From assembly GCA_016617855.1 (NCBI GenBank), contig JAECUM010001160.1:62001-126000 (forward strand): a stretch of 64,000 nt of DNA. The letters are read 5' to 3'. The DNA comes from Megalonaias nervosa. Its lineage: Eukaryota > Mollusca > Bivalvia > Unionida > Unionidae. The notes below the pieces were generated by a model. It saw only the letters and a list, made by a program, of their open reading frames with translations, was not told the DNA's origin and did no database searches. Positions 23,242 through 35,680 of this stretch are shown here, one piece after another (position 1 is the first letter of the stretch; each line of letters begins with the position of its first letter). A program made the translations under genes and the position numbers.

Positions 23242-24850
23242 GGTTGACCAAAATATGGCGGATATATACATCTAATGATATATACATCCAATGATGGTAA
23301 ATCTTGCCACATCTGAAACCTATCTAACAACCACGAACCAAGGAAAGATTAATAGAATCTATGTTTGGGTTCACATACAAAAAAGAAATGTCCAGTCGAG
23401 GGATTGCATTAATTTATCTGCCTTTTGTGAGCCTGTGTTGAGCAAAAGGGCAAAAATAATGTGAGTCTGAAACTGGGTTGTACTTATCTCGGTACTGTCC
23501 CCACCATTATGATTTTTCTCACTCATTATGTTTCAAAGCAAATATAGAAAACAGTCATTCATTGTTATTACTTCACGTTATTGACTTGTTTTACTTGCAA
23601 ACAATCAAGTTATGTCTAGCATACTAACATCATAAATGTGTGTCATACTATATTATTACCTAATGAAATAGGTAAATGAGCACTAGAGACAAATAGACAG
23701 TCATACAAGAAAAATGACAGCTGCAAGTTCTTCAGATTTCATTGTCACATTGGTGAGAAATTATACATTATGATGTAACTAGTTGACATCTGCCTTTTTG
23801 TCCTGATAAAATAACATCATCAACAAGATTTTTTTAAACTGTGTAACTTTTAGGTTTACATCAAAAGATTTTTTGACAATATATGCCAAACGTATTTTTC
23901 GGTCAAAAAGTTCTGGATCACTATTCATAACAGTAATAATATAGTGCTGATTCCTAATGAAGAAAAAAATTAGGAACTCAAACTATATAGTCACCTGTAA
24001 AAAGCATCAGCTACAAGTTTGATGTACAAAGTTATTCGCTTTCGATTTTAGCAACAGTTATCAGTTTAACAAGCCAATATAAAAAAATTTGGAATATCCC
24101 ACAGATCTGCTGGAACGACTTAAACAATAAGAGCAATCGTGGCATTTGCCATTCATTCACTAGGTAAAATTACTAGCATCAAAATGTTAGGATCAGATGT
24201 AAAATATTGCAAACTAATTAAAAGCACTACCTGTGGACAACTGTTTCTTTAAAAATGGAAGTGGAAAAGTTTAACAAATTTCAAAAGAAAAATGTTTCAT
24301 TACGAATCTTTTACACATGACAATAACCGTGATGCGAGTTCGCCTTTGGATATACATTTTAGTATAGACCTTCCCACACGAAGTCATCAGCATCCATTAC
24401 GGTAGCATGTTGACATATGGAACTGATGCTTTTTGAGGTTGAAATACACTTTTGCTTCTTAAGAAAAGTATTACAAAGCAAACACAAGTTTTAAAAAGCA
24501 CAAAACAGACATTCTGTTGAAATCTGAAATTGATGTTGTGACTTTGCCTCAGTATTGCGTCGTGAATATGATCGTCCCGGTTAAAATGGGAGAAAATTGT
24601 CTGCTTTGGATCTTAATGGGAAAAGTCTATAAAACAGCATTTTTGTTGTCTTTCTAAAGTGAATGAAATGAAGTCGTGGCAAAATTTCAAACTTTACATC
24701 TAAAATAATGTTAGTAGTATTCTGGAGAAATAAAACCTTACTACATCTTTTATCACCGGCTAAACACTCCACTGAAACAAATAAATAAACAAACAAACAT
24801 GTTAAGATTACACAGAAGGTGGGCACAACATTAACACTGTTAATAAATAC
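23240..24850. other. Intronic AT-rich stretch, nothing recognised
   Basis: Only short frames; no arrays or element ends were recognised. Confidence 0.4.
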
Positions 24851-24852
24851 AA

Positions 24853-24868
24853 GGTCAACAACAACAAC

Positions 24869-24902
<34 letters not shown>

Positions 24903-24924
24903 TTTAATAATAATAATAATAAAT
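24853..24924. repeat. (AAC)n then (AAT)n microsatellite
   Basis: ACAACAACAACAA passes into about ten AAT units, an interruption and four more AAT units. It may mark the 3' tail of an old LINE or SINE, but no body was recognised. Confidence 0.93.
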
Positions 24925-24929
24925 TAGCT

Positions 24930-25912
24930 ACATATCCTAATGATAATATATATATATATTTGCAATATGGCAACATAAATAGCTTGAAAAAGTAAATCTG
25001 AGAATATAGTATATGAAACAGAACTCAATATTTTAAACACATTATCATAAAACACTATGATCTGGGATCGACCTAAGTAATACAAGCTCTAAGATACTTT
25101 GAAAAATTATTATGAAACATTGACTAGAAGCCACATTAATAACATATTGGAAATGCAAAGTACTTTCGACAAAAAAGCATGTAGAAGAAAACTTTTCCTT
25201 ACAAACATATTAGGAAAAGACCATAACTACATTACCAAAATTCTAATTCAAAACAATATTAATGCATTAACATAAGCTAACCCACTACACCCACCCCATA
25301 CCATCCCTTACATTATCACCCAGTACACAATTAAAAAAAATGTCATCTCGATAGCGCATATGGGGTCTGTCCAAAAGGGAGTATTCATTAGATTGATAAA
25401 TATAAAACATGTATTGGAGAACTCTTATTTCGTCTAAAATGTTGCCATATGTTGATTGTTACATTAATAACTCAAAGCTTCTTCAGATTTAAAGCACTAA
25501 GAGGTTGTATTTTAAAAGAGTAAAAAATATTTCAACTTATTAAAGCAGTAATTAAATAATTAAAGGATGCAAAACATGCTCATTATCACATAAATATAAT
25601 GAGTAACACTTAATGATCAAAACACACCGTGCAATTTGAATAAGTATACGGTTGTCACAACAATTAGTTTCATTTACTTACGATGCATTATATGAAAAGA
25701 TACACTTCTTGAGGTGGCAGGGGATAGTTTCACAAACTGGCCCCTGTCAAATTTCTTATCGTATGGCCATGGTGTGACTTTTCCAGCTATTATTGATTAA
25801 TAATCAAAGATATGGATACTATTTGTGAATTAGGTGTTTCGGTCTTGTGTTCTTGAAATTAATGTGAGACATGTACACTTTGCAGTATTGCTGACAGTGA
25901 AAACCAATAACA
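24930..25912. other. Intronic AT-rich stretch, nothing recognised
   Basis: No features were recognised before the target duplication of the SINE at 25913. Confidence 0.4.
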
Positions 25913-25921
25913 GGCTTGGAG

Positions 25922-26172
25922 GTTGTTGTTGTTGTAGAGCTTAACGCCATTTTTCAGCACACAATAGGCTATACATGGCAGCCAGTATTAATGGTGGAGG
26001 AAGAAACCGGGAAATACCCAGAAAGAACCACCGACCCACGAGAAGCTACTGGCAAGCTTTCTCACATATCCACATTCGCCGAATCCGAGACTCGAACCCA
26101 CGCAGACAGAGGTGAGATGGCAGTGATCCGTAATGGAGAGCGCTTTAGACCACTTGGCCACTCGGGGCCCCT
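25922..26172 (-). mobile_element. tRNA-derived SINE, family 1, copy 3 (full length)
   Basis: Reverse-oriented copy of the element at 7244 and 11209: (GTT)n at the low end is the tail, and GGCCACTCGGGGCCCC at the high end is the tRNA-like head. The 9-nt target duplication GGCTTGGAG is perfect (25913-25921 and 26173-26181). Most differences from the other copies are single substitutions. Confidence 0.95.
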
Positions 26173-26181
26173 GGCTTGGAG

Positions 26182-27717
26182 GTAGAGCTAGCCACCCACA
26201 GAAGTAGACACATGAGTTATCTCAAAAATGGCTTGGAAGGCAACCAGTTCGAATTGTATCAAGCTGTTTAGTAGATGATGTTTCTCAAAATTATCACCTG
26301 GGAAAAGGGCTTGTGTTTGCTATGTGAGCATCACCTGGTGTCAGATATGACCTTCAGATGTGAAAAATGCCGGTAAAATTTCTTTTGGGGGATGCAAATA
26401 TATATTTTGCTAGGAACTGCCATTGACTTGCAGGGTCAGGTGTATAATATTTTAGTGTTTTGTTTTATTATAGCTATCCCAAAAATATGGACATTTTTGA
26501 CCTCACTTGCGTATTTATTTTTTTATGAATTTTGTATGTTAAGCAGCTGGATGTGGCAGTATTTATATATATAAACTGTCCATTGCAGAAATAAGACAAA
26601 CTATTTTCTTATTGTTTCAGTCAACCATATCAGTTACAATTTTCTGTTTTTATATGTAAGTAATTTTATGCAATAGTTTCATAATACTATCTTTCTTTTT
26701 CAACATACCAACCTCAGGTGAGGGGACGTAACTGCATTTTGCACCACTATGTTAAACTATTTCCACCATTACAAAATAGCACCTTTGTCCTAGCTTACTA
26801 GATATGTGAAAATAATTTGGGATTATAAAGCAGATTCTTGCTATTTCTGTAGGTGTCAGGCTCCGCACTCCTATATTAATGAATATTATATTTCAGTACA
26901 GACACATAAAGACAATTGCATAACCTGTTGTCTAGCATTCTTCAAAGTGATTTAACTCCACAGGAATGGATACACTCAGAGAAATCATAAATAAACATAC
27001 AGTTATGAATGGTGAATTCACCAGTAATGGAACAGTTGTTCAAATAATGATGCACACGGCATTCTGTAGGCTGGGTGGGTGGGTGGGGTTAATGAAAGAT
27101 TTAGCACAATGCCTTAGTTTCTACCTTCATGACAAAACTGCAAAGTTAACATCAAAAATTCATATTTGAGACTTATATCAATGTTATGCATTTATGATGA
27201 AAATTTTAAGGCCAGTTATCAAAGAGGAAATGACTTTAAAATAAGTGGAGAATGTGTTGGAAATAGTGGTTGAGCTAAATGCATCATAAGAGGTAAATTT
27301 TGTTATGCCATTCTTGTGATCGTTGCTTGTTCATTATTCAGCAGTCCTGTAAACAGAACTTGCACATAATTTTCAGTTACTTTGCTTCTTTTGACTGGTA
27401 TGCCAATTTTTCTTTGTACCAAAAGCTTGACTTCCTCAAAGCAGTGTATCAGCTATTTCTTTTGATAGAATATAAAAACTGTCGAAAGAGTAGATCATTC
27501 TTTTCTTTGGCATACAGATTCCCCTAGCCACAATCAGTTATTCTGCTTTTTCAGCTGCAAATAAAGGTATATGCCTGGTATAGTATGGATTTTCAAAACA
27601 GGAAACATATATTCACATTCATTTGACTGGGATATTCTAAATGGTACAGTAAGTTTGCTGGAGTTATCAATAGTTTATTTTGCCTCTGAAATTCTTTTTT
27701 CCACTGAGAATTAAAAG
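26182..27717. other. Intronic stretch, nothing recognised
   Basis: A short GGGT run near 27075 is the only low-complexity feature. No exon or element was recognised. Confidence 0.4.
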
Positions 27718-27719
27718 TA

Positions 27720-28014
27720 TAGGTAAAACCCGTTACAATGTGATTTTGCTTACAACGCGATGACAGCATGGCTCCCATTTAAAATTTAAGCTGACCTCTC
27801 TATTTAACATCCTAAATACATGCTCTTGGAAAAGCCGATTATTCGTATCCCAAGCAGATTATATGATCAAGAGGTTAGTTAAAACTGATGACATTGAAAT
27901 GTCAATGCACATTTTTGATGAGTAAGTTTTTTGAAAATTTGTTAACGTGATCCCGCTTATATCGCGATGTTATTCTTTGGACCCCAAGCATTGCGTTATA
28001 ATGGGTTTTTCCAG
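27720..28014. mobile_element. Short TA-flanked MITE (Tc1/mariner or pogo type)
   Basis: The left end TAGGTAAAACCCGTTACAATG and the reverse complement of the right end CTGGAAAAACCCATTATAAC share AAAACCC and the following TTA-CAATG-like block. Both ends sit next to TA, the usual target duplication of this superfamily. Subterminal ACAACGCGATG and CATCGCGATAT repeat the theme. The element is about 295 bp and non-coding. Confidence 0.6.
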
Positions 28015-28767
28015 TACAATGCTCTCACTTGCTTTTTCTTTCTTAAATTTGCAATCATAGGGAGTATATAGGAAAATTTTAACCTTTGTCCATGTGGCAA
28101 AGGTTTACCGGATCACAATCCTGTCTTACAAGGACAACACGTGGCGGCCAGGCAAAGGGAGCTAACGTTTATGCATTGCGATATTCACAAGAAGTAATGT
28201 ACAAGATTTTAAAAAAACCATACTTTCACATGTGCATCAAACCTGCACGCAAGACATATGAGCATACAAGGTAGAGTTAGCAACCATTAACTTTGCAATA
28301 AAATGACATGTGACGTTTACAATTAAGGAGACATTAAAATGCTTGGGACTGGATTTTTTGACTGGAAGTAGACTTTCAGACTGGAAGACTGTTTTTATAA
28401 CGTTAAAAGCAGAAACAGACTTGTTAAGACCTATAGTCAATTTTGTTAGACTGGTATTTGACATTTTATCACTAGAATCCGCAGTCAAGTAAGCTGACAC
28501 CTCATTTTGATTTTTTAGGACTAAACATAAAATCTTCAGTTATATCTCCAAGAATTAGTTGGGGGAACCATCAAAACATTACAAATACATAAAACAAAAT
28601 ATGATATAGTTTGAAACATTTCACATATATAGTGAAAACAAAATCACATATTATAAATGGGAAATTTGAGTGACTTGCAATGGATGGTGAAAAATTAAAA
28701 GTCATGTTTCATATCAAACTTTTGGAATTTATGATCTGAGTTTATAGCTGTGTCCAGTTATAAGTTG
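28015..28767. other. Intronic stretch before the Ty3/Gypsy relic
   Basis: No recognised features. Part of the missing 5' half of the LTR that begins to align at 28768 could be here in decayed form. Confidence 0.3.
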
Positions 28768-29088
28768 AAAGGCATTATTTATTTAAATTATTCATTGGAA
28801 CTGCAAAGTCCTCATTGACTTTTTGGAATAAAACACTACTTTGAGATTACTGAGAACTCGTTCAAAGACATTTTGGATTGTACCACTGTGATATGCCAGG
28901 ACATTCAAGACTATTGGAACTCTTTCAAAACATTTTACATTTTGGACTTGTTATATGACATTTAGGATTATCTGGAATTTAATTCATTATAATGTAAGTT
29001 CCTCTTAAATTTTCATTGTGTAGCTTAAAGAAATAAACTCATTTGTTGATTTTATTAAACTTGTAGGTTTCACTTTTTTCTATTAACA
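28768..29088 (+). mobile_element. 5' LTR (partial) of a Ty3/Gypsy relic
   Basis: The 3' third of the LTR matches 36320-36690: ATTATTTATT, ATTATTCATTGGAA, GACATTTTGGATT, GGAATTTAATTC, GTAAGTTC, GAAATAAACTCATTTGTTGA and a CACTTTTTTCTATTAACA end. GAAATAAA is a plausible polyadenylation signal. The 5' part of the LTR is not recognisable. Confidence 0.65.
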
Positions 29089-29098
29089 GAAAATGGGA

Positions 29099-29117
29099 GG
29101 GGGGGCTTCCCTGGGAT
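29099..29117 (+). promoter_or_regulatory. Possible primer-binding site (tRNA-Pro type)
   Basis: Immediately after the LTR, GGGGGCTTCCCTGGGAT resembles the widespread tRNA-Pro primer-binding site TGGGGGCTCGTCCGGGAT, with several mismatches. Position relative to LTR and gag is right; the sequence match is only moderate. Confidence 0.45.
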
Positions 29118-29262
29118 TTGAATTTCTTTAAACATTTCAGAAATAGAAAAAAATTGTCATTAAAATTTAAATTTACCTTGTTTTTTAATATTCGCTGCAC
29201 TTGATAAAGATTTTAATTTCACATATTTGATAAATCTTTAGTCAAACCATAAAGTTTTCACA

Positions 29263-31610
29263 ATGCCATCCAAAGTGGAGAACTTTATTATAAATCCTAC
29301 CCAGAAAGAGTTACAGTCTTTGAAAAAGGACCAGTAGCCCGAGCTTTGCAGACATTATGATCAATCTCAAGTGAAAGAATCATTAACAAAACAGGAGATA
29401 AATATCTTTTTGGTTCAGTATTGGAGGAGAAATTAAATTATGCATGAAAATGCTTGGGGTTTAATTGGCAAGTCGGGCTCTAAATTGACAGGAAATTGAA
29501 TAAATTACAGTTTAAAAACCAGATGGAATTGGAATTAATAAAGCTTCAGCTTCAGAAAGAAATAATGGAATTGCAAATTTAGTATGAGGAAAAGCAAAAG
29601 CTGATGCAAATGAAGAAAGCAAGAGACAATAAAGAGAAATTCAAATGTAGAGAGAGAAAAGGGAGTGGCAGAAAGAAAAGGAGGAAAGAGAAATACACAT
29701 TCAGAAAGAGACAAAGGGGCAAATGCAAATACAGCGAGAGAGAGAGAGAGAGTGTGTATGTGTGTGTGTATGTGTGTAAAATACAAATGCAGAGAAGAAA
29801 GGGAGAGGCAAAATGAAGAAAGAGAAATACAAATACAGAGAAGAGAAAGAGAAATACAATATAGATCAAAAGAATTAGAACTGGCCAATACAGTGCACAC
29901 ATTACCCCTTTACACACAAGTTCGGGTTGTGATCTTAAAAGCAATATTAGATTTGTACCCCCTTCTCAGGAGAAAGGTAATAAAAATATTTTCTTCACTT
30001 TGAAAAAAAATTGCTGAAAACTTGAAATGGCTGAGAGCATATGACCTTGTTATTGCGAAAGTGTACTTATTGGCAGAACTCATGACAACTAAATTTCACT
30101 GTTGGTACAACAGATAATAATTATAATGTGGTTAAGGAATATACCTTGAAAGGTTATTAGTTGGTACCTGAGCAATATAAACAAAGATTTAGGAATTATT
30201 GAGAAGAAACTTGACAAACCCATGTCAAATTCACGTGGGAAAAATAACTATCTGATATGTGGTTCTCAGTCAAGAAGGTTGATAAATATTACAATAACCT
30301 CAGACAGCTCATTTTAATTGAAGAATCAAAGAAAAACATCCATAGTGATGTACAGACCCATCTTAATGAGAAAAAAGTTAAAACTTTAGAAGATGCTGCT
30401 CAAACAGCCAATGATTATTATTCCCCAACTCACAAAAGTTTCATTGGTCAATAAATCTTCCTGTCAACAGTTTCTTTGTTAAAAAGAAATCATCTCAGTC
30501 TTATAATATTACTTCCAAATCTCAATCTGTCACAACCTTTAGAAATCAAACATCTGAGAAGACAGATAAAAAGAAGTTGTGGACAAAGTTTTGTCCTCAA
30601 AGCAATAAATTGGTTGGGTTGGAAAAAAACCAGTTTTATTGTATTACGGAGAATTATGAACCATTAATGTTGAAATTTTCAGTATCACTTATTGGTGATT
30701 CTGCTAAGCCTATCCCCATTAAAATATTAAATTAAAATATTAAGAGATACAGGAACGTATCCGAGTCTTTTGTTATCAGATGGTTTTGCCTTTGTCCAAT
30801 AAATCCTCTTCAAGTGAAAGTGTTCTTATTCAGGGAGTAGAGTGTGACTTTGCTAATTTTCCTCTCCTCTGTGTCAATTTGGCACAAGACTTAGTTTCAG
30901 GATCCGTAACTGTTGGAGCAGTGACTTATTTACCTATTGAGGATATTCATTTATTACTAGGCAATCACCTAGCTGGATTTAAGGTCACAGGTTAATCCAT
31001 TTGTAAGAGAAAAACCATGTTTGGATCAAATGGTTGGTCCTGTTGAGAAAGAAATCCCTAATTTGTATCCTAATTGTGCAGTTCTAAGGGCTATAGCAAA
31101 AAGAGTTCTTTAGTATGATGTTGGTCAGAAAATTATTCCTTTAGCTGACACATTTATTAGTCAAGACTTTTGATGAAGTCACCATGGCTCCTAGTATTGA
31201 TCAGTCAAAAGATATTGATCATAGTGATCCTCTTTTTACCACTCATTCTCTCTATTCTAATCAGGGTGACAAAAGTGACAAAAGGCAATCACCCATTGTC
31301 GAACAGGAACAAGATCCTGAGATCTCCCGTTTGTTTCAGAGGGTTATTAGCGAAACTAATGCCACACAAGTCCTAGTTTGTTTTTGTGAAAACATGGGGT
31401 CCTTATGAAAATGGAGATGACCTGAGGTGCCCACTTGTAATGAGTGATCAGTGACCTATGAAACTGTTGTTCAAAAGCCAAATCAACAGGAGATTCTTAG
31501 TCTAGCCAATCAAACTCTTTTAGCTGGTGATTTAGAAGTAAATATGACTTATCACAAACTCTTGAATCATTTTTTATTGGCACCCCCCCCCTTTTTAGTT
31601 ATTTTAATTT
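29263..31610 (+). pseudogene. Degraded Ty3/Gypsy gag-protease-integrase (Gmr1-like order)
   Basis: ATG at 29263 opens a gag-like start (NPTQKELQSL), soon interrupted; a charged Lys/Glu/Arg-rich coiled region follows (about 29520-29880). The SCAN-like capsid part is at 30110-30450 (GYYLVP..Y-type motif, NNLRQLILIEE, SDVQTHLNEKKVKTLEDAA). A protease region near 30660-30790 has SLIGDSAKPIPIKIL followed, after a frame change, by a DTG triad in Arg-Asp-Thr-Gly-Thr. At 31300-31600 comes EQEQDPEISRLFQRVI and then an integrase zinc-binding start with TYHKLLNHF. Integrase directly after protease, with no reverse transcriptase between, matches Gmr1-like Ty3/Gypsy elements. There are many stops and frameshifts, and reverse transcriptase and RNase H are absent. 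Confidence 0.75.
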
Positions 31611-32730
31611 TTTTTTGAATACTTCTTTTAATTATTGTTTTTTTTTATTTTTTGTTTCATTAATTTAATTATTTTTATTTATGGGGAGGAGTTTATTTTC
31701 TTTTTTCAGAGAAGAAATTTTTTTAAAAAAAGCCATTTTTCTTTTACAATGTTTCAACAACAACAAAAATTTGTAGTAATGGGCATTTGTTCCCCCCCAT
31801 CACACACATACACATACACAAACACTCAAATGAAAAACTAGCACCAATTCACTTCGTGTTCTAGACGCTAACAAAATTCAACTACCAGCATAAGAAAAAC
31901 TACTCCATTTGTGAGACTAACCAAGTCATCTTCCTGTCTTAACACAGATGTCCAGTCTAAAACTCAACTTTAGGTCATATAATTTCCCCTGATAATGACT
32001 TCCATTTTAAATTTTGCCTAGTTGTTTAGTATTTAATCCTAAAATTATTTGATATTAATTCAGCCCTATCTCATCAAACATGCTTACCAGGTTGGTAATT
32101 TAAACAGGCAAAGTTTATCTATGATCCTGTTGACTAACACAGTATCAATACTTTCTATGACTTTGTATGCTTCAACTCTCTCTTTATGGGTAAATCTCCC
32201 TTAGGAAATGTATGGAAGAAATTTAATCCAGGAAAATCTTAATTGATTTTCATAATCTAGAAACAAATATATCATATTAGTGTGTTATCAAATATATGTA
32301 TATATACATAAAAGTTATTGAGGTGTTTTGTTCATAGTCAGCAGAAAAGAATAAGTTTAATATGGTGTTTGGATAAGATGTGGCCATCAGGCGAAGACAT
32401 TAATATGCTATGTAAAATGATCCATTTCTCCCATCTTGGAACAAACAATGAATGTGGAGTTGTAGTTCACTGCATACACGCAGTTTTATGATCTTGGAAA
32501 ATGTTTATTTATACAATGGGAACACAATTCAAACAAAAAGGGATTGATAACATTTAGTGAAATTTAAGAATAGTTCCAGTTTGGGTGTATGATACAGTAA
32601 TATTTGAATATCAGTACTGAACTCAAAAACATCAGTGCACCATTCTAGGTAGCAATAAATAAATCATACCCTATCCACCCCACTCAATGTTCTCTTCATG
32701 AATACTTCCCTGGCTTTTTATAGATTTACA
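31611..32730. other. T-rich then ordinary non-coding stretch
   Basis: 31560-31740 is very T-rich with a short C run; CACACATACACATACAC follows near 31800. No continuation of the retroelement polymerase was found. Confidence 0.4.
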
Positions 32731-32734
32731 GGTA

Positions 32735-33045
32735 CTGCATGATGATTCTGATAGCTTGGTGGGAAAAGCACCTGGCAAGCACTCAGGAGATCTGAGTTCA
32801 AACCCTGATCTTGTCATACATATCTGTCTTTTTGACATTTAATGGCATTGGTGGAATCAGCCATTTCAAGACCTCTCAGGTGTGACAGTCTTTCACTTTG
32901 AGTTGAGAACAGGTAATCCCAATGATGGAGTCACTGTGTTATGGATTCCTTCATGGGAAGTCAGCTCTGGTAACTTAGGTCACAGAGTACCTGGCTAGCT
33001 TTCAGAAGATCCAGGTTCAAGCCTGGTTCTGCCAAGTACACTTCT
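32735..33045 (+). mobile_element. Two decayed tRNA-like units (old SINE)
   Basis: 32745-32815 reads like a worn tRNA (GCTTGGTGGGAAAAGCACCTG, then GAGTTCAAACCCTGATC as B box). A second, related unit at about 32960-33030 ends CCAGGTTCAAGCCTGGTTC. The spacing suggests a dimeric SINE or two adjacent insertions. No target duplication was seen. Confidence 0.5.
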
Positions 33046-33515
33046 CCCTAGACATGGGTATCGTTAAAACTACCTCATTAAAACCTCAGTTGCTCTTTAT
33101 CTTTAAAAACAAATTAGAAAATGTAACTTATATCATTTTTGTTGATGAATAAGCTACATTATCTTTTCTCCTTCTTTAAGAAATTTCTAGTTGGAGCACT
33201 GATTCAAAAATAAAATTATTCACTCAAAAGTCATTAAAGGAGAATTAATTAGTAGATCTGTGCATATATTTGTTAACCTCTAAATTATGCCAGGTTAATT
33301 GTTACAATAAAGCAATCTTCTCAATTGTTTAACAAACAAACCTGTTCCCAGATTTTCTTCTTCACCATTGGCTAACAAAAATTGAAAGTGTCATGCATAA
33401 ATAAGAAAGTGAATTGATGATATTCATGCAACAAATGTGTCTAGCTAATTGTAATTGTCCAGAATAGAAATATAAATGTCAAAAAATCTATTGTACATTT
33501 TCCTATTTATATGTC
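33046..33515. other. Intronic stretch, nothing recognised
   Basis: No features were recognised. Confidence 0.4.
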
Positions 33516-33519
33516 AGTA

Positions 33520-33860
33520 ACAAGATTTTCAACATGGCCACTGTGAACACCATATTGGACATCAAATTGGCACCCTTTTCATACAGGACAAGCTAGACAT
33601 CATAAGAAGTATTCTGAAAATCTTGTGTTGACATGGCTTTCCGTTCAGAAGCAGAGATAACTAGATTTTCAAGATGGCTGCTGTGGTGACCATATTAGAA
33701 GTCAGATAGGCACCAATTTCATTTAGGTCCAACTTGATATCACAAAATCTTAAAGTGAAAACCCCATATTGAGATGACAGGTGAAGTAGCAATAACAAGC
33801 AGTTCAAGATGGCCATTGTGGCTGTTGTATTTTTTTTCCAAATGGACCATTTTCATTTAG
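33520..33860. repeat. Diverged tandem repeat, three units of about 130-140 bp
   Basis: Three units start near 33520, 33660 and 33795. Each holds a form of AAGATGGCTGCTGTGG, CCATATTAGAAGTC, GGCACCAATTTCATTTAGG and a Lys/Ile-biased AT-rich remainder. Divergence is high, so the duplication is old. Confidence 0.75.
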
Positions 33861-33930
33861 AACCAACAAGACAATGGGATGAATGAGTGTGTAAAGTCAA
33901 AAGATGGGCAATAGCTCTCTAATAAGCTGC

Positions 33931-34190
33931 AACACTGAGAACATCTCACATACAATCCATCCATAATACATGTAACACTGAGAACATCTTACATACAATC
34001 CATCCATAATACATGTAACACTGAGAACATCTCACATACAATCCATCCATAATACATGTAACACTGAGAACATCTCGCATACAATCCATCCATAATACAT
34101 GTAACACTGAGAACATCTCACATACAATCCATCCATAATACATGTAACACTGAGAACATCTCACATACAATCCATCCATAATACATGTAA
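33931..34190. repeat. 43-bp minisatellite, 6 units
   Basis: The unit begins AACACTGAGAACATCTCACA and ends CATCCATAATACATGT. Six units are nearly identical (differences such as CTTACA, CTCGCA), so the array is young. A minus-strand frame stays open across it even though 43 is not a multiple of three; it has no protein meaning. Confidence 0.97.
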
Positions 34191-34946
34191 CACCAAAAAA
34201 GAAAAATATTCATAAAGTTATATTCAATGTACATGACAAGTTACACTAGCAAGTTTCTATTTTTGCACACAACTACTGATAACCATTTCTTAATAATGTC
34301 GTGACTTCAAGATAGATGCACCCATTTTCCATAATCAGTTGAAATGGCATTTCTAGTATGGTTTATGGTTTATCCCAATCCTGTATTCCTGTATGAATTG
34401 TTTTCTGAACTGTATGCATGCTAAAATAGAACAAAACATTAATATGTTAAATTTTCTTTCTGCAAGTTCTCAGGAAAAACTTAATGAATAATCTACATTC
34501 TAATGTGTAGCATTCTTCATGTATGTGTTGTAGGTATGGTGTGACTCTGTTTTCATATCAAACAGATGGCAGTCTTCATGTATCAGCATTGGAGGTATGG
34601 TGAGAATCAATTTTCATATTAGACAGAATTATATTTTCGATAGAGAAATTGAGATTCGAATCATCAAGCGGTGCAGACGTGTTGTGCAGAGCCGCCCAAG
34701 CAAGCGAGCGGGAGTAAAGGTGTTAATGCAAGATAAGTAGATTTTTCCAAACGTTTTTTGTTTTTTTTAACTGCGGGAAATTTCTTTGCTTTTTTTGTTT
34801 TTCATTTTTCTGGAAGGTTTTTGTTTACATTTCAAATTTTTCCATTTGCATTTATGTAAATTTTGCGTTTTCTTGTGTATTCTATACTTTTGTGGTGTTT
34901 CATGAAAGTAATCGTTTTTCTATGAAAATTTTTTACAGATTGGTTT
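34191..34946. other. Intronic stretch between two minisatellites
   Basis: T-rich runs occur around 34755-34830. 34500-34630 contains a loose duplication (ATTCTTCATGTAT...GGTATGGTGTGACTCTGTTTTCATAT and TCTTCATGTAT...GGTATGGTGAGAATCAATTTTCATAT). Confidence 0.5.
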
Positions 34947-35562
34947 TCAAATAGTATCAGTTAAGTATGTAGCTTTTAACCTATTTAGTATCAGTTAAGT
35001 ATGTAGCTTTGTACCTATTTAGTATCAATTAAGTATGTAGCTTATTTAGTATCAATTAAGTATGTAGCTTTTTACCTATTTAGTATCAATTAAGAATGTA
35101 GCTTTTTACCTATTTAGTATCAATTAAGTATGTAGCTTAATTATTTAGTATCAATTAAGTATGTAGCTTTTTACCTATTTAGTATCAATTAAGTATGTAG
35201 CTTATTTAGTATCAATTAAGTATGTAGCTTTTTACCTATTTAGTATCAATTAAGAATGTAGCTTTTTACCTATTTAGTATCAATTAAGTATGTAGCTTAA
35301 TTATTTAGTATCAATTAAGTATGTAGCTTTTTACCTATTTAGTATCAATTAAGTATGTAGCTTATTTAGTATCAATTAAGTATGTAGCTTTTTACCTATT
35401 TAGTATCAATTAAGAATGTAGCTTTTTACCTATTTAGTATCAGTTAAGTATGTAGCTTAATTATTTAGTATCAATTAAGTCTGTAGCTTTTTACCTATTT
35501 AGTATCAATTAAGTATGTAGCTTAATTATTTAGTATCAAATAAGTATGTAGCTTTTTACCAT
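34947..35562. repeat. AT-rich minisatellite with 160-bp higher-order repeat
   Basis: The basic 34-bp unit is TATTTAGTATCAATTAAGTA followed by TGTAGCTTTTTACC. Shorter forms of 27 and 31 bp lack or replace the TTTTACC end. From 34982 to 35461 the order 34-27-34-34-31 occurs three times in a row, with the AAGAATG variant always in the fourth position. Three looser units follow. Confidence 0.95.
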
Positions 35563-35680
35563 CATGGTATAATTCTTAAGACTCTGAAAGAAATGAAACT
35601 GTTATTTGTATAATTTTCTTGGTATACATACTTTGAGACTAGAATCAGAACTTGTAACATTTGCTCACTATGGAAGAAAT

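Noticed and set aside
24581..24976. 131-codon minus-strand frame with poly-Ile and poly-Val
   Set aside because: The Ile and Val runs come from the AAT/AAC microsatellite; no domain or splice support.
29535..29944. Minus-strand frames rich in Leu, Phe and Ser (membrane-like)
   Set aside because: They are the complement of the Lys/Glu/Arg-rich gag region and GA/GT repeats; the plus strand explains the sequence.
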